Of a DNA stretch of 64,000 bases, positions 12,520 to 23,265 are shown piece after piece. Every line of letters starts with the position of its first letter. Positions within the stretch are counted from its first letter, which is position 1. Both the position numbers and the translations under genes were made by a program. This DNA is from Dugong dugon (taxonomy: Eukaryota; Chordata; Mammalia; Sirenia; Dugongidae). The notes under the pieces are model-generated. The model did not search any database. It was given only the letters and a program-made list of their open reading frames with translations, and was not told the DNA's origin. The DNA lies in the NCBI GenBank assembly GCA_030035585.1, contig CM057463.1:141888736-141952735 (forward strand), written 5' to 3'.

Positions 12520-14138
12520 TCAGTAGTTATTTTTCTCATTTATTATTTGTAGATTTGTTTGTTTTGTCCTTTTTTAAAAAATTTGTGTGTGTGAGCAGGT
12601 GGGCTATGTGTTCTTTGTTGTTTCCTTGTCTGTGGGCATGACACTTTTCATCTCTTTATCCAGTTGGCAGGGTCAGTCGCTCAGATATGTTACAGCAGGG
12701 CAAGTCTAGCTGAAGAGGAGTTTGTGGGATGGGTTGTTTTGTGGCACTTACAACAGCCACCAGGGCAGGTCGGTAATCAGTGCAGGTCAGGTTCCAGTAG
12801 GCCATGCCTGTGGTGCTTGGTGGTGTGATGTTAAGCGCATGGTGCAGGTAGACAGGATGGAGGGGGAGGATTGTGGTGTGTGGAGCTAAGATGGGTATGG
12901 GAGAGAGGAGAGAGGAACAGGAGTCAAAAATATACAAAGAAACAAAAAAGAGTGCTAGGGAAGCTTTCCGTTGGAGTGGAGAGATGAGAGACTATGAAAT
13001 GGAGAAAAACAAAAAGGGGAAGAAGAAGAAGAAGAAAGAAAATTAAAGAATGAATAAATAAAAATTAGAAAGAAAAAGGAACAGCAAAGCTCCCAGGGAT
13101 CCCACTGGTGCGGCTTCAAGATCTGTGGAAGTTGTTCCCAGGTGTTCAAGTACAGCCTGGTAGGAGGTGTAGAGGTGTCTCTCCATGCCAGATATTCAGG
13201 GGACTGGAAGAGAAAGAAGGTATAGAGAGACGAGAAACTGAGTGATGAAGAAAGACAAAAAGTGACAAAAAGGGAAAAGAAAACAAAACAAATTTAACAA
13301 AAAAAGAAGAAGCCCCCCAAAAACCAGAAAAAAAGAAAACACCGTGAAAAAAGAAATGCCCTCAGGGATCCCTCCATGCATCTGCCCAACTCGAGGAGGT
13401 AGGTCCTAAGGTGTGCAGCACTGCGTGGCCAGCATGGACTCCGAACTCGAGAAAAGAAAAAGAAAACAAACAAACAATTCAAAACAAACAAACAAAATAA
13501 GCCCTGGGATCCCACCAGCATGGCAGCACGGACCGGGAAGCAGTTCCACAGTGATACGGATCTCCACAGCCCCCCAGGAAGAAGCAAAGATGGCGCACAG
13601 AGCCAGGTATTGGAGTGAAAGGAGGTGAAGGTGGTGAGAGGTAAGGAAGAAATCAAAAGAAGCTGAAAAAAGCAACACTAGCAGCCAACAAATGGCACTC
13701 AGGGAGCCGGCCAGTGCGGGCGGGTGGAATCTAAGCAGCTGGTGCTTCCCGGCCAACAGATTGTGGGCCTGGGAAGCAGAGGAGGCCGAGTGGGGGTGAA
13801 GAAGGTTGGTGGGTGGGAAAGCGTATATCGCTAGTTACTGGTGCTGGAAGCTCCGTGAAACTGCTTTCTCGTACCCGATATTTGCTGGTCTCTGATAAGA
13901 GTCCAAGATGGCAGATCCGTGCTGCGTTAGCTGATAGGGGACCTCTCCATGTATGTCTCCTCGCTCTCTGTTCTCTGTCAGTTCCTTATTCCATTTGGTG
14001 CTTGGCTGAGTTCTTTATCTCTTCATTTGATGTTTAGGGTTTCAGGATTGCTGTTTTCTATGTTTGGCTTATTTTTTAGGATCTTTGCTGTGGAGGGACG
14101 GTGTGATGCTTCTGTCTAGAGTGCCTTGTTGCCGGAAG
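12520..14138 (-). promoter_or_regulatory. L1-B 5' UTR
   Basis: About 1.6 kb upstream of ORF1, colinear with the L1-D 5' UTR (about 33616-35218). On the plus strand it is purine-rich with AAC/AAAG runs. L1 promoters are internal and lie in this region (family knowledge). No open frame of protein character is seen. Confidence 0.7.
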
Positions 14139-14163
14139 TCTTGAAAAGATGGCTTTTTTAACA

Positions 14164-14306
14164 AAGGCATTGGCAAAGCTGGATAAGATCTTTGTTCCTA
14201 ATCAAAAGGCTGGCAGTTCAAATCCACCAGCTGCTCCTTGGAAACCCTATGTGGCAGTTCTTCTCTGTGCTGAAGGGTTGCTATGAGTCAGAATGGCAAT
14301 GAGTAT
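14164..14306 (+). mobile_element. AfroSINE copy 2, degenerate
   Basis: The central and 3' blocks are clear: ggcagttcaaatccaccagctg, then the ccttggaaaccctatg block, and tgagtcagaatgg. The tRNA-like head is diverged. It lies exactly between the 5' end of L1-B and the broken 3' side of L1-C, so it sits at or near the junction of two elements. Confidence 0.75.
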
Positions 14307-17300
14307 GTATAGGATCATATCATGGGAGAATAGGGATAGTTTTACTTCTTCCTTTTCAATTTGGACGCACTTTATTTCTTTTTCTTAACTTATTGCTCTA
14401 GATAGGGGTGGTAATAAAGGTCATCCTTGTGTTGTACACGTTCTCAGGGGGAATTCTTTCAGCTCCTCTCCATTGACAGTGTTGGCCATCAGTTTTGTAT
14501 AGATGTCCTTTATTATGCTGAAGAATTTACCATCTATTCCTATTTTATTAAGAGTTATTTTTATCAGGAATGGACATTGGGCTTTATGAAATGCCTTTTC
14601 TGCATCAATTGAGATGATCATGTGATTCTTTTATTTTGTTCTATTTATGTGGTAGCTTACACTGATAGATTTTCTAATGTTGAACCATACTGCATACCTG
14701 TTACGAATCCTACTTGGTTGTGATGTATTTTTGTTTTTTGATATGATGCTGAATTCTATTGGCTAGAATTTTGTTGAGAATTTTTGCATCTGTATTCATG
14801 AGAGATATTGTTCTGTAATTTTTTTTTGTAGTGTCTTTGTCTGGTTTTGTTATCAGAGTTTTGCTGGCTTCATAGAATGAATTCTGGAGTCTCCCTTCCT
14901 TTTATGTGCTCTGAAATAGTTTGAGTAGTACTGGTGTGAGCTCTTCTCTGAGTGTTTGATAGAATTCTCCAGTGAAGCTGCCTGAGTCAGGGCTTTTTTT
15001 AGTTGGGAGGTTTTTTTTTTCCTTAGTTACCTCTTCAATCTCATCTCTTTTTATTGGTGTATTCAGATTTTCTCTCTCGGTTTTGGTTAGTTTAGATAGG
15101 TAGGGTGGTTCTAGAAATTTGTCCATTTCCTCTAGGTTCTCAAATATGTTGGAGTATAGTTTTTCATGTTACTCTGTTATGATCCTTTTCATTTTAGTTG
15201 GGTCTGTTATAATGTCCTCCATCTCATTCTTATTTGGGCTATTTGCTGCCTCTCTTGTATTTCTCTTGTCAGTTTGGGCAATGGTTTGTCGATTTTGTTG
15301 ATCTTTCTAAGAACCAACTTTTGGTCTTGTTGATTCTTTTTGTTTTTGTTTTTTCTCAATTTCATTTATTTCTGCTCTAATCTTTATTATTTCCTTTCTT
15401 CCTGTGGCTGTGGTCTTCTTTTGCTGTTCTCTATTCATTTGAGTTGTAGGGCTAACGTTTTGATCGTGGCCCATTCTTCTTCTTCTTTTTTTTTTTTTAA
15501 TATTTTATTGTACTTCAGGTGAAGGCTTACAGAACAAATAGTTTCTTATGAAACAGTAGTACACATGTTGTTTTATGACATTGGTTAACAACCCCACAAC
15601 ATATTAAGCCTCTAAATTCTCAACCTTTTTTTTTTTTTGATGAAAATACAGATAGCCAAAGATACACCGTTTCAAAAATTTCTACATACACAGTTCAGTG
15701 ACATTGACTACACTCTTCCAACTGTGCTGTTATTCTCACTTAAGATGAAGGCTTACAGAACAAAATAGTTTCTTATTTAACAGTTACTACACATGTTGCC
15801 CTATGACAATGGTTAACAATTTCACAACACATCAAGAATATCCTTACTCCACCTTGTGTTCCCTATCACCAGGGGACTTCCTTGTCCCCTTCTGTCTTCT
15901 GGACCTTGTCACTGGACCGCTGTACCTATTTAGTCTCTTTTTTATTATTATTATTTAATTTTATTTTAACACCATTTCAAAACTTTTTACTTACAAATTT
16001 AAGTGGTATTGACTATGCTCTTCCAATTGTACTGCCATTCTCGCCCAAGATGCAGGCTTACAGGACAAAACAGCCTCCCATTTAATAGTTACTACAAATG
16101 TTGCCCTATAGCAGTGGTCAACAATCTCACAATACATCGACAGTGTCCTTACTCACCTTGTGTTCCTTATCATCAGTTTCCTACTCCCCCTCTGCCTTCT
16201 GGCCCTTGTCACCGGACTCCTGTACCTCGTTAGTCCCATTTAGTTTTACTGGGCTGTCCACTCCCAGGCTTAACATCGAACCTCGAAGGTAACTTCACCT
16301 CTGAGCTGAAAGGGTGTCTGGGGGCCACACTCTTGAGGTTTCTCCAGTATTCTTTAGGCCAGTAAATCTGGTCTTTTTTTTTTTTTTTTTTGGGAGTTAA
16401 AATTATGCTCTACATCCTTCTCCAGCTCTGTCCAGAACCCTCTGTTGTGATCCTGGTCAGAGCAGTCAGTGGTGGTAGCCAGGCACCATCTAGCTGTACT
16501 GGACTCAGTCCGGTGGAGGCCTTGGTAGCTGTAGACAATTAGTCCTTTGGACTAATCTTTTCGTTGTATCCTGTTCTCTTCACCATTCTTCTTTTTTGAT
16601 GTGTGTGTTTATTGCTATAAATTGACCTCTGAGCACTGCATTTGTTGTTTCCCAAAGGTTTTGGTATGATGTGTTTTCATTCTCATTTGATTCGAGGAAT
16701 TTTTTCATTCCCTCTTTGATTTCTTCTGTTAGCCAGTTGTTTTTAAGCAAGGTTTTATTCAGTTTCCACATTTGATTTTTCTTCTTGCTCTTCCTGCTAT
16801 TGGTTTCTATTTTTATGATATTGTGATCAGAGAGAATGCTTTGTATGATTTTGATGTCTTGGATTTTATTGAGGATTGCTTTGGTCTCAAATGTGGTCTA
16901 TTCTGAAAAATGCCCCATGTGCTTTGGAAAAGAATGTATAATTTGCTGCTATTGGATGAAGTGTTCTATATATGTCTATGAGGTCAAGTTGGTTGATTGT
17001 GGCCTTTAGATCTTCTGTACCTTTGTTGAGTTTCTATATATTCTTTCCTTATGGAAAATGGTGTGGTGAAGTCTTCTACTGTTATCTGGAACTGTCGGTT
17101 TCTCTTTTCAATGCTGTTAGAGTTTGTTTTGTGTATTTTGGAGCCCTGTTGTTGGGTGCATTGATATTTATTAATGTTATTACTTCTTGGTGCATTGTGC
17201 CTTTAATTATTATATAATGCCCTTCTTTGTCTTTTATGGTGGATTTTGCTTTAAAGTCAATTTTATCTGAGATTAGTATTGCCACTCCTGCTCTTTTTTG

Positions 17301-17500
17301 GTTACCGTTTGCTTGATTTTTTTTTCCTACCTTTGATTTTTAATATATTTATGTCTCTGTTTCTAAGTTGTGCCTCTTGTAGGCAGCATATTGACGGGTC
17401 GTGTGTTTTATCCATTCTGCCACTCTCTGTCTCTTTATGGATGTATCTAAGCCATTTACATTCAGTGTAAATAAACTCTTATATGAGTTTATTACTGTCA
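14307..17500 (-). pseudogene. L1-C ORF2 pseudogene, interrupted
   Basis: Minus-strand remains of endonuclease (about 17500-16650, e.g. the D-x-K-A-K-S-T-I-K-D-K-E-G stretch near 17230), linker (about 15480-15100) and RT N-terminal half (15126-14421). The catalytic box near the left border reads FSHD at 14319-14330, so this copy has lost a catalytic residue as well as its tail. The 15482-16582 insertion cuts the linker. Confidence 0.85.
15482..16582 (-). mobile_element. 5'-truncated L1 3' end inserted in L1-C
   Basis: A T-rich start (poly-A tail on the minus strand) is followed by 3' UTR sequence. The block is flanked by the 11-bp direct repeat ccattcttctt at 15471-15481 and 16583-16593. L1-C reads straight through when one copy and the block are removed, which is the signature of target-primed insertion. 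The inserted 3' UTR repeats its terminal motif about three times (near 15515, 15745 and 16050). Confidence 0.88.
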
Positions 17501-17944
17501 CATTGTTCTGCTCTCCCCCCCCCCCCGGTGCTGAAGTTTTACTGTTCCTCTTACTTTTGTGTGCCGAGTTTCTTTTGTTTGTGGATTTTCTTTTCATTTC
17601 TTTCATTATCATAGATTTTGTATTTACTGGGTGTTTTTCTTTTTTATTCTGATGAGGTTTGATTACTTTCTTTGTTGTTACATTGAAATTTACCCTTATC
17701 TTCCTGTTTGAACCAGTCTTTTATTACGTGTTATTGCCTTAACTTCTTTTCCATTTGAAAGTTCTATAACTGCATCCTTTAATTCCTCTATTTATTGTTT
17801 TGATGTTGTCGTCATTTACAGATGGACGTATCCTGTACCCTGTTTTAACTCTTTTAGCTGTGTTTTATTACTGAGAGTTCTTTACCTAGGTTAGCATCTG
17901 GCTGATGCTGTCCTGTGTCTAGACTCAGGTTGTTGTCTGATGTT

Positions 17945-18589
17945 GGTTCTCTAACCAAAGGACTCCCTTTAATAGATCTTGTAAGTTTGGTTTGGTATTT
18001 ACAAATTCCCTTAATTTCTGTTTATCTGGAAATGTTCTAATTTCACCTCATATCTGAGAGAGTTTTGCAGGATATATTATTCTTGGTTGGCAATTTTTTT
18101 TTTCTTTCCAAGTTTTATATTTATCACCCCATTGCCTTCTTGCCTGCACAGTTTCTGCTAATTGTAGCTCAGGCTTATTGTTTCCCCTTTGTAAGTGACT
18201 TTTCATTTTTTCCTAAGCTGCTCTAAGATTTCTTTCTTTGTCTTTGGTTTTGGCAAGTGTGATTATAATATGTCTTGGTGACTTTCTTTTGGGGTTCCTA
18301 TGTGGGTTTTGTTGAGCTTTTTGGATAGTCGGCTTTTCATCTTTCATGATATTTGGGAAGTTTTCTGCCAGTAAATCTTAAATCATCTTCTCCATGTTTG
18401 CCATTTTCTCCACCTGTACTGGAACTCCAATCATGTGCAAATTTTTGCTCTTGATTGTATCCCACATAATTCGTAGGCTTTCTTCATTTTTCTTCACTCT
18501 TTTCTGTGATTTTTCTGCAAACAAAGTGGCATCCACTGATTTGTCTTCAATCTAGCTGATTCTGTCTTCAGTTTGCTGCTAAAACCTTA
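17945..18589 (-). pseudogene. L1-C ORF1, C-terminal half
   Basis: The minus strand carries the ORF1 C-terminal domain blocks also seen at 11481-12000 in L1-B (for example the complement of gcaggatatattattcttgg at 18067). The N-terminal half lies at 22853-23265 on the far side of the ERVL fossil. Both halves are heavily mutated. Confidence 0.8.
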
Positions 18590-18769
18590 TGTCTTATTTA
18601 TCTAGTGCTGCTGTGACAAAAGTACCCTAACTGCAACACTAACTCTAGATATAACCCTAACCCTAAATGTAACCGTACATCTAACCCTAACTCTAACCCT
18701 ATCTCGAAGCCTAACTGTAACCCTAAATCTATAACACAACTCTACCTGTCTTAGTTATATAGTGCTGCA
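18590..18769. repeat. Degenerate telomere-like tract between two LTR-end copies
   Basis: About 18623-18742 is a run of CCCTAA-like hexamers with many substitutions (ataaccctaaccctaaatgt, ctaaccctaactctaaccct). It is flanked by tgtcttatttatctagtgctg at 18590-18610 and the similar tgtcttagttatatagtgctg at 18747-18767. That flanking motif is the terminal motif of the MaLR/ERVL-type LTRs at 24974, 29463, 50794 and 53021. Confidence 0.75.
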
Positions 18770-21700
18770 TATGGGCCACTTCTTCATGCAACTTACTTGT
18801 GCCTACAGGTCCTGTTTGGGCATGATCTCTATATACCACTTCTATTTAATGATGGAGTGCTGCTATGCATGTCCCACTTTAAGACTCTGTTGGTCAGACA
18901 ACACTGAGTTCATGATGGGCAGCTCAGGCCTCATGGTGACTTTGCAGCCCATTGTTAACCATCCAGTCTCTACTAAGGCCCAGTAAGAAACCAAAAGCTG
19001 TTTCTCAAAAGGAGAGTAATTAACTGCAGAGGATGGCAGGACTTTGCTACAAAATCCTAAGAGTCTGCTCTGTGATTCACCTATAGGGTCCTGCCAAAGA
19101 CTACAAACACCATCTCTATCTGCCACTGACAATTCAAGCACCATTGAATCTGCCAGATTTTATGGTCCAAGAGGCAGAGCAGCTTGCTCGACAGCTTGAA
19201 CCTGTTGCAGAGCCTTCTCTTGTTCTGGGCCCCATTCAAAACTATCAGCTTGTGGAGTGATTTGGTAAATAGGCTGGAGCAGCACACCCAAATGAGAGAT
19301 ATGCTGGATCCAAAATCCAAAGAGGCTCACCAGGTTTTGTGCTTCCCTTTTAGTCACAGGGGGTACCAGATATAATAACTTATCCTTCACTTTAAAAGGT
19401 ATATCTCAACGTGCCTCCCACCACTGGACCCCTAGAAATTTCACTGAGGTTAATTTTTGTATGTTTAATTTCCCACCCTTTATCATGCAAATGTTTTATT
19501 AATAAGTCCAGAGTCATTGATACTTCTTCCTTACTAGGTCCAGTTAGCATAATGTCATCAATATAATGGACCAGTGTGACATACTGTGGAAAGGAATGAC
19601 TATCATGTTCCCTGCAGACTAAATTATGATGTAGGGATGGAGAGTTGATATACCCCTAGATATGACATTGAAGGTACATTACCGGCCTTACCAGCTGAAG
19701 GCAAGCTGCTTTTGTTGGTCCTTCGAAACAGGTATGGAAGAAAAAGGTGTTAGCCACATCAATAGCTGCATACCAGGTACCAGGAGATTTATTAATTTGC
19801 TCAAGCAATGAAACCACTTCTGGAACAGCAGCTGCAATTGGAGTCCCACCTGGTTAAGTTTTTGATAATCCACTGTCATTCTCCAAATTTTTCTGCACAG
19901 GCCATATAGGTGAGTTGAATGGGGATGTGGGGGGAATAACCACCCCTGCATCCTTCAAGTCCTTGATGGTGGCAGTAATCTCTGCAATCCCTCCAGGAAT
20001 GCAGTATTGCTTTTGGTTTACTATTTTCCTAGGCAAGGGCAGTTCTAATGCCTCCACTTAGCCTTTCCTACCATAATAGCCCATACTCCACATGTCAGCA
20101 ATCCAGTGTGTGGATTCTGCCAGTTGCTGAGTATATCTGTTCCAATTATGCATTCTGGAACTGGGAAAATCACTGCAGGATGGGTTTCGGGACCCACTGG
20201 ACCCACTGTGAGATGGATATGAGCTAAGATTCCATTAATAACCTGACCTCCATACACCTCCCACTCTGACTGGTGGGCCACAGTGACGTTTTGTGTCTCC
20301 TGGAATTAGTGTCAGTTCAGAGGCAGTATGCAGTGGTCCCTGTAAATCTGATTATTTTCTTCTCCCCAGTGAACAGTCACCCTCATAAAAGGCTGTAGAT
20401 CCGTTTGGGGAAAGCCGGGAGAAAGAATAACGGTATAAATTTTTGGCAGTGTAATGGGGTCCTTCCTCAAGGGGACCCAACCTCACCTTCACAGGGGATT
20501 GTGGTTCTGTAAACTTGCTGAAGCTTGGGAATTAATTGAGGGGCCGTCTCTATTCTGGTAATTCGAGTTAGACTGCCATTCACTTGACCTAGAATTCTTT
20601 GGCTTATACAGATTAAGTAAATATTTAGTTGATATTTCATTCCTATATTATGACTAAGTAGCCAATACCATTAGTCCATACTAGTCAGACTATTCTGATT
20701 ACTTCTTTGACTCCATGGTCAATTATGGTAACCATGACTACCTTGTCCTAGTGGATTGAATGCTGGCTGCCACTTGGCCCCTATCACCACGGGGTCCCAT
20801 CGGCCCAATTATAGTTAGATGTCCTAATTCAGTTAGTGCATCTCCCACTGTCAAATCTGACTTACATAAAACATCAACCACAGCAGTCTTCAAGGATGCT
20901 GGGTCTCCCTTCACAAATTTGTTCCTTACTATTGTGGTAAAAGATGCATCCTCTGGGCACTCCATGTGTAGGTCTGTGGGTCTAACCTTATAAAGTCACT
21001 CTAACATGCCAATTTCCCTAAGCTTTGGATACCTTCTTCTACAGTATACCAAGGCAGGTCTAGTACTTCAGCTTGATTTAGTGTAGGCCACTGTGTAACC
21101 CATGCTTCAGCAATCTAACAAAATAAACTATTAGATCCTTTCCTAACTTCTTGAGCTGAAACATTGAATGAAGAATTGTGCTTAGTGGGACTACATCAAT
21201 AAACTCAGACTGATCCATCTTTATGTTCCTTGTGCCATTACCCCACACCCTTAATAGCCATTCCCACACATAATCCCCAGGTTTCTGTACATATTAGAAA
21301 AGTCAAGCAGTTCTCTTGGAGTGTAGCATACCTCCTCCTGGGTCACACTTTGTACTTCACCTTTTGGGGCTTGCTGGGACTTAAGTCTAGTTATAGGTCT
21401 AGAAGCAAAAATCGGTGGGAAATGTTTTGAGAACATTCAGCATTGTCTTGTAAAGCATCTGCCTCAGGTGGTGCCCCAGTTAATGACTGAGACAAAGGTG
21501 CTTTAGAGGCAGCTGAGTTCATCTCATTAGATGAGAGTGGAGGGGCTTATGTCTTACTGGACAGGGTGGTCTGGCAGACAAACATGGAGTAATGTCTTCA
21601 GATGGGACTGAGAGGGCTGGTTCTGTTGACAGGAGTGATTCATTCAACAGAATTTGGGGGCTCAGTGTCTCCAGCTTCCTGATTATCAGCCCATATGTCC

Positions 21701-22257
21701 TCATCCTGTTTCAGGACCCTATTTCTTCCTGATCAATGCCCTCATTTTAACTTCAGATACCTCTCGAGGTTGGCAGTTGAGTTGACATTGTAATTTAGCC
21801 ACTCTTACAGTAAGACTCTGGGTTTCGTTTCCAGCAATATCAGCCCTGTTACTACAAGAAATAAGGTTTTCTTTCAAGACACAAGTGGAAACTTTGAGGT
21901 CAGTTATGTTGCACTTGAGCTTTGACTCTGAAGCCCTGAGCTCAACTGTTTCTTTCACCAGTTTGTCTAGCAAAAGTAGGATGAACCAACTAGGTTCCTT
22001 ATACTTCTCATTATGACAAAATTGTAGAAAAGTTTCAAACATGCAGTCACCCAGAGCCTCACCTCTCACCAATACTAGATCTATTGGTGGTGATATTTTG
22101 CATATTTCTATTGCCACCTTGCACCATGGATTAGCAGTGCCCTCTTTACTACTGGAAGCAGAGTCATCAATATTTTTAAGGCTAACTAGTCTTGAGGACC
22201 AATTTAGAATACTCATCCTTAAAATTTTGTTTCTCTAGAACCCTTCTTGTTCCCAAA

Positions 22258-22852
22258 TGTCTTATGCTGTGTTCTCTAGAGAAGCAAAACCAGTGTATAT
22301 ATACATATATATATATGTATATATATATATGTATATACATATATTTATATCAAGAAAATGTCTCATGCAATTGTAGAGGCTGGAAAGTCCCAAGTCCATG
22401 GGTTAGACATCAGTCTGGAGGTTTCTTCTGACTTACGTACCTGCAGGGGCTAATAAACCCAAGATCGGCAAGTCAGATGGTAGTCTGCTGGCTACCAGGC
22501 TTCAGAGGCTGACAAATCCAAAATCACCAGGTAAGATGGTAGGCTGCTGGCTCAAGGTCCAAGAACTAGAGTTCATATGATGATGAGCTGAATGCAAGAT
22601 TCAGAGGAGAGCCTAAGCCAGTGAGCTTTGCCAGAAAGTCTGTATATATTGGATGAAGCCCATACATCTAAAGAAACTCCTTTTCAACTGATCAGCTGCT
22701 CACAGCAGATCTCATCATGGAGAGGATTACATTATATCAGATCTGATCATGGAAGTGATTATATCTTTACATAACTGCCAAACTACATTATAACTGCCAA
22801 ATCTTTGAGAATCATGGCCTAGCCAATTTGACACACCATCTTAACCATCACA
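22258..22852 (-). repeat. 5' LTR of the ERVL fossil
   Basis: On the minus strand it begins tgtgatggttaag and ends about cataagaca, with the usual TG...CA ends. It carries a TA-rich microsatellite at about 22295-22345. The LTR at 48537-49020 has the same beginning, the same end and the same internal blocks (aggccatgattctca, catggacttgggac, ttttgcttctctagagaac), so both belong to one LTR family. Confidence 0.85.
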
Positions 22853-23265
22853 TTTTCTATTGAGTTGTCTTTTTTTTGAAATTTTGTTGTTTATCTTTTG
22901 AATTTCTACTTGCTGTTTTTGTATGATTTCTAATTGTTTGTGCATTTTGACATTTTGTTCTTGTATTATTTTCCTGAATTCTTCTATTGCTTTGTCTGTA
23001 TTTTGTTCATTTTGGTTGTTTTTGTTGATTTTTTTCTGTGTTTTCCATGATTTTGTCTATTTTTTCCTTGATTTTGTTTGTTTTCCTTGATTGCTTTCCT
23101 AATCTCTTGGTGAGCCCTAAATATTAGTCTTTTGAATTCTAAATCAGGTAGTTCCACTGCCTTTTCTTCTGCTGAAGGTTATTTGATTTTTTATTTTGGT
23201 TTCTTGCTGAAGCCATCTTGTCCTGCTTTCTTATGTTTCAATATTGTCTGATGTTTCTTCAATAT
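22853..23265 (-). pseudogene. L1-C ORF1, N-terminal half
   Basis: The minus strand encodes the lysine/glutamine-rich coiled-coil segment of L1 ORF1, colinear with 39090-39457 in L1-F. The start lies near 23265 by alignment to the other copies; the ATG itself is not clear. It is separated from the rest of ORF1 by the ERVL fossil. Confidence 0.8.

Larger units (their letters stand above)
6967..14138 (-). mobile_element. L1-B: near full-length L1, broken
   Basis: Read on the minus strand, the element runs from a 5' end at about 14138 (the ctagag block shared with the start of L1-H) through a 1.6-kb 5' UTR, ORF1 (about 12519-11478), ORF2 (about 11039-7755) and a 3' UTR ending at 6967. It is colinear with L1-D and, coding region for coding region, with L1-H. 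An internal deletion near 7755 removes the ORF2 tail and part of the 3' UTR. Several frame changes make it inactive. Confidence 0.92.
18590..22852 (-). mobile_element. ERVL-type (class III) endogenous retrovirus fossil
   Basis: Minus-strand retroviral remains inserted into L1-C ORF1. Parts from the 5' side are: LTR (22258-22852), gag-like region (about 21000-22230), protease-like region (about 20045-20300), reverse transcriptase (about 19160-20057) and the start of RNase H (about 18770-19150). I recognise the gag and pol wording as ERVL-like. Integrase and the rest of pol are absent, and there is no recognisable full 3' LTR. It is clearly broken, with numerous breaks. Its age must postdate L1-C, in which it sits. 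Confidence 0.85.

Noticed and set aside
17508-17527. A run of about 14 C residues, possible structured element
   Set aside because: Sits in the spacer of L1-C where other copies have a T run; most likely slippage or sequencing error. A similar C run at 31021-31030 is also in L1.
18863-22216. Several retroviral-looking frames that might suggest a working provirus
   Set aside because: The element lacks a large part of pol and a full 3' LTR and is broken many times; it is a fossil.
22295-22345. TA-rich array as a possible regulatory cruciform
   Set aside because: It is an ordinary microsatellite inside the LTR, at the position where the related LTR at 48537 has a shorter TATATA run.
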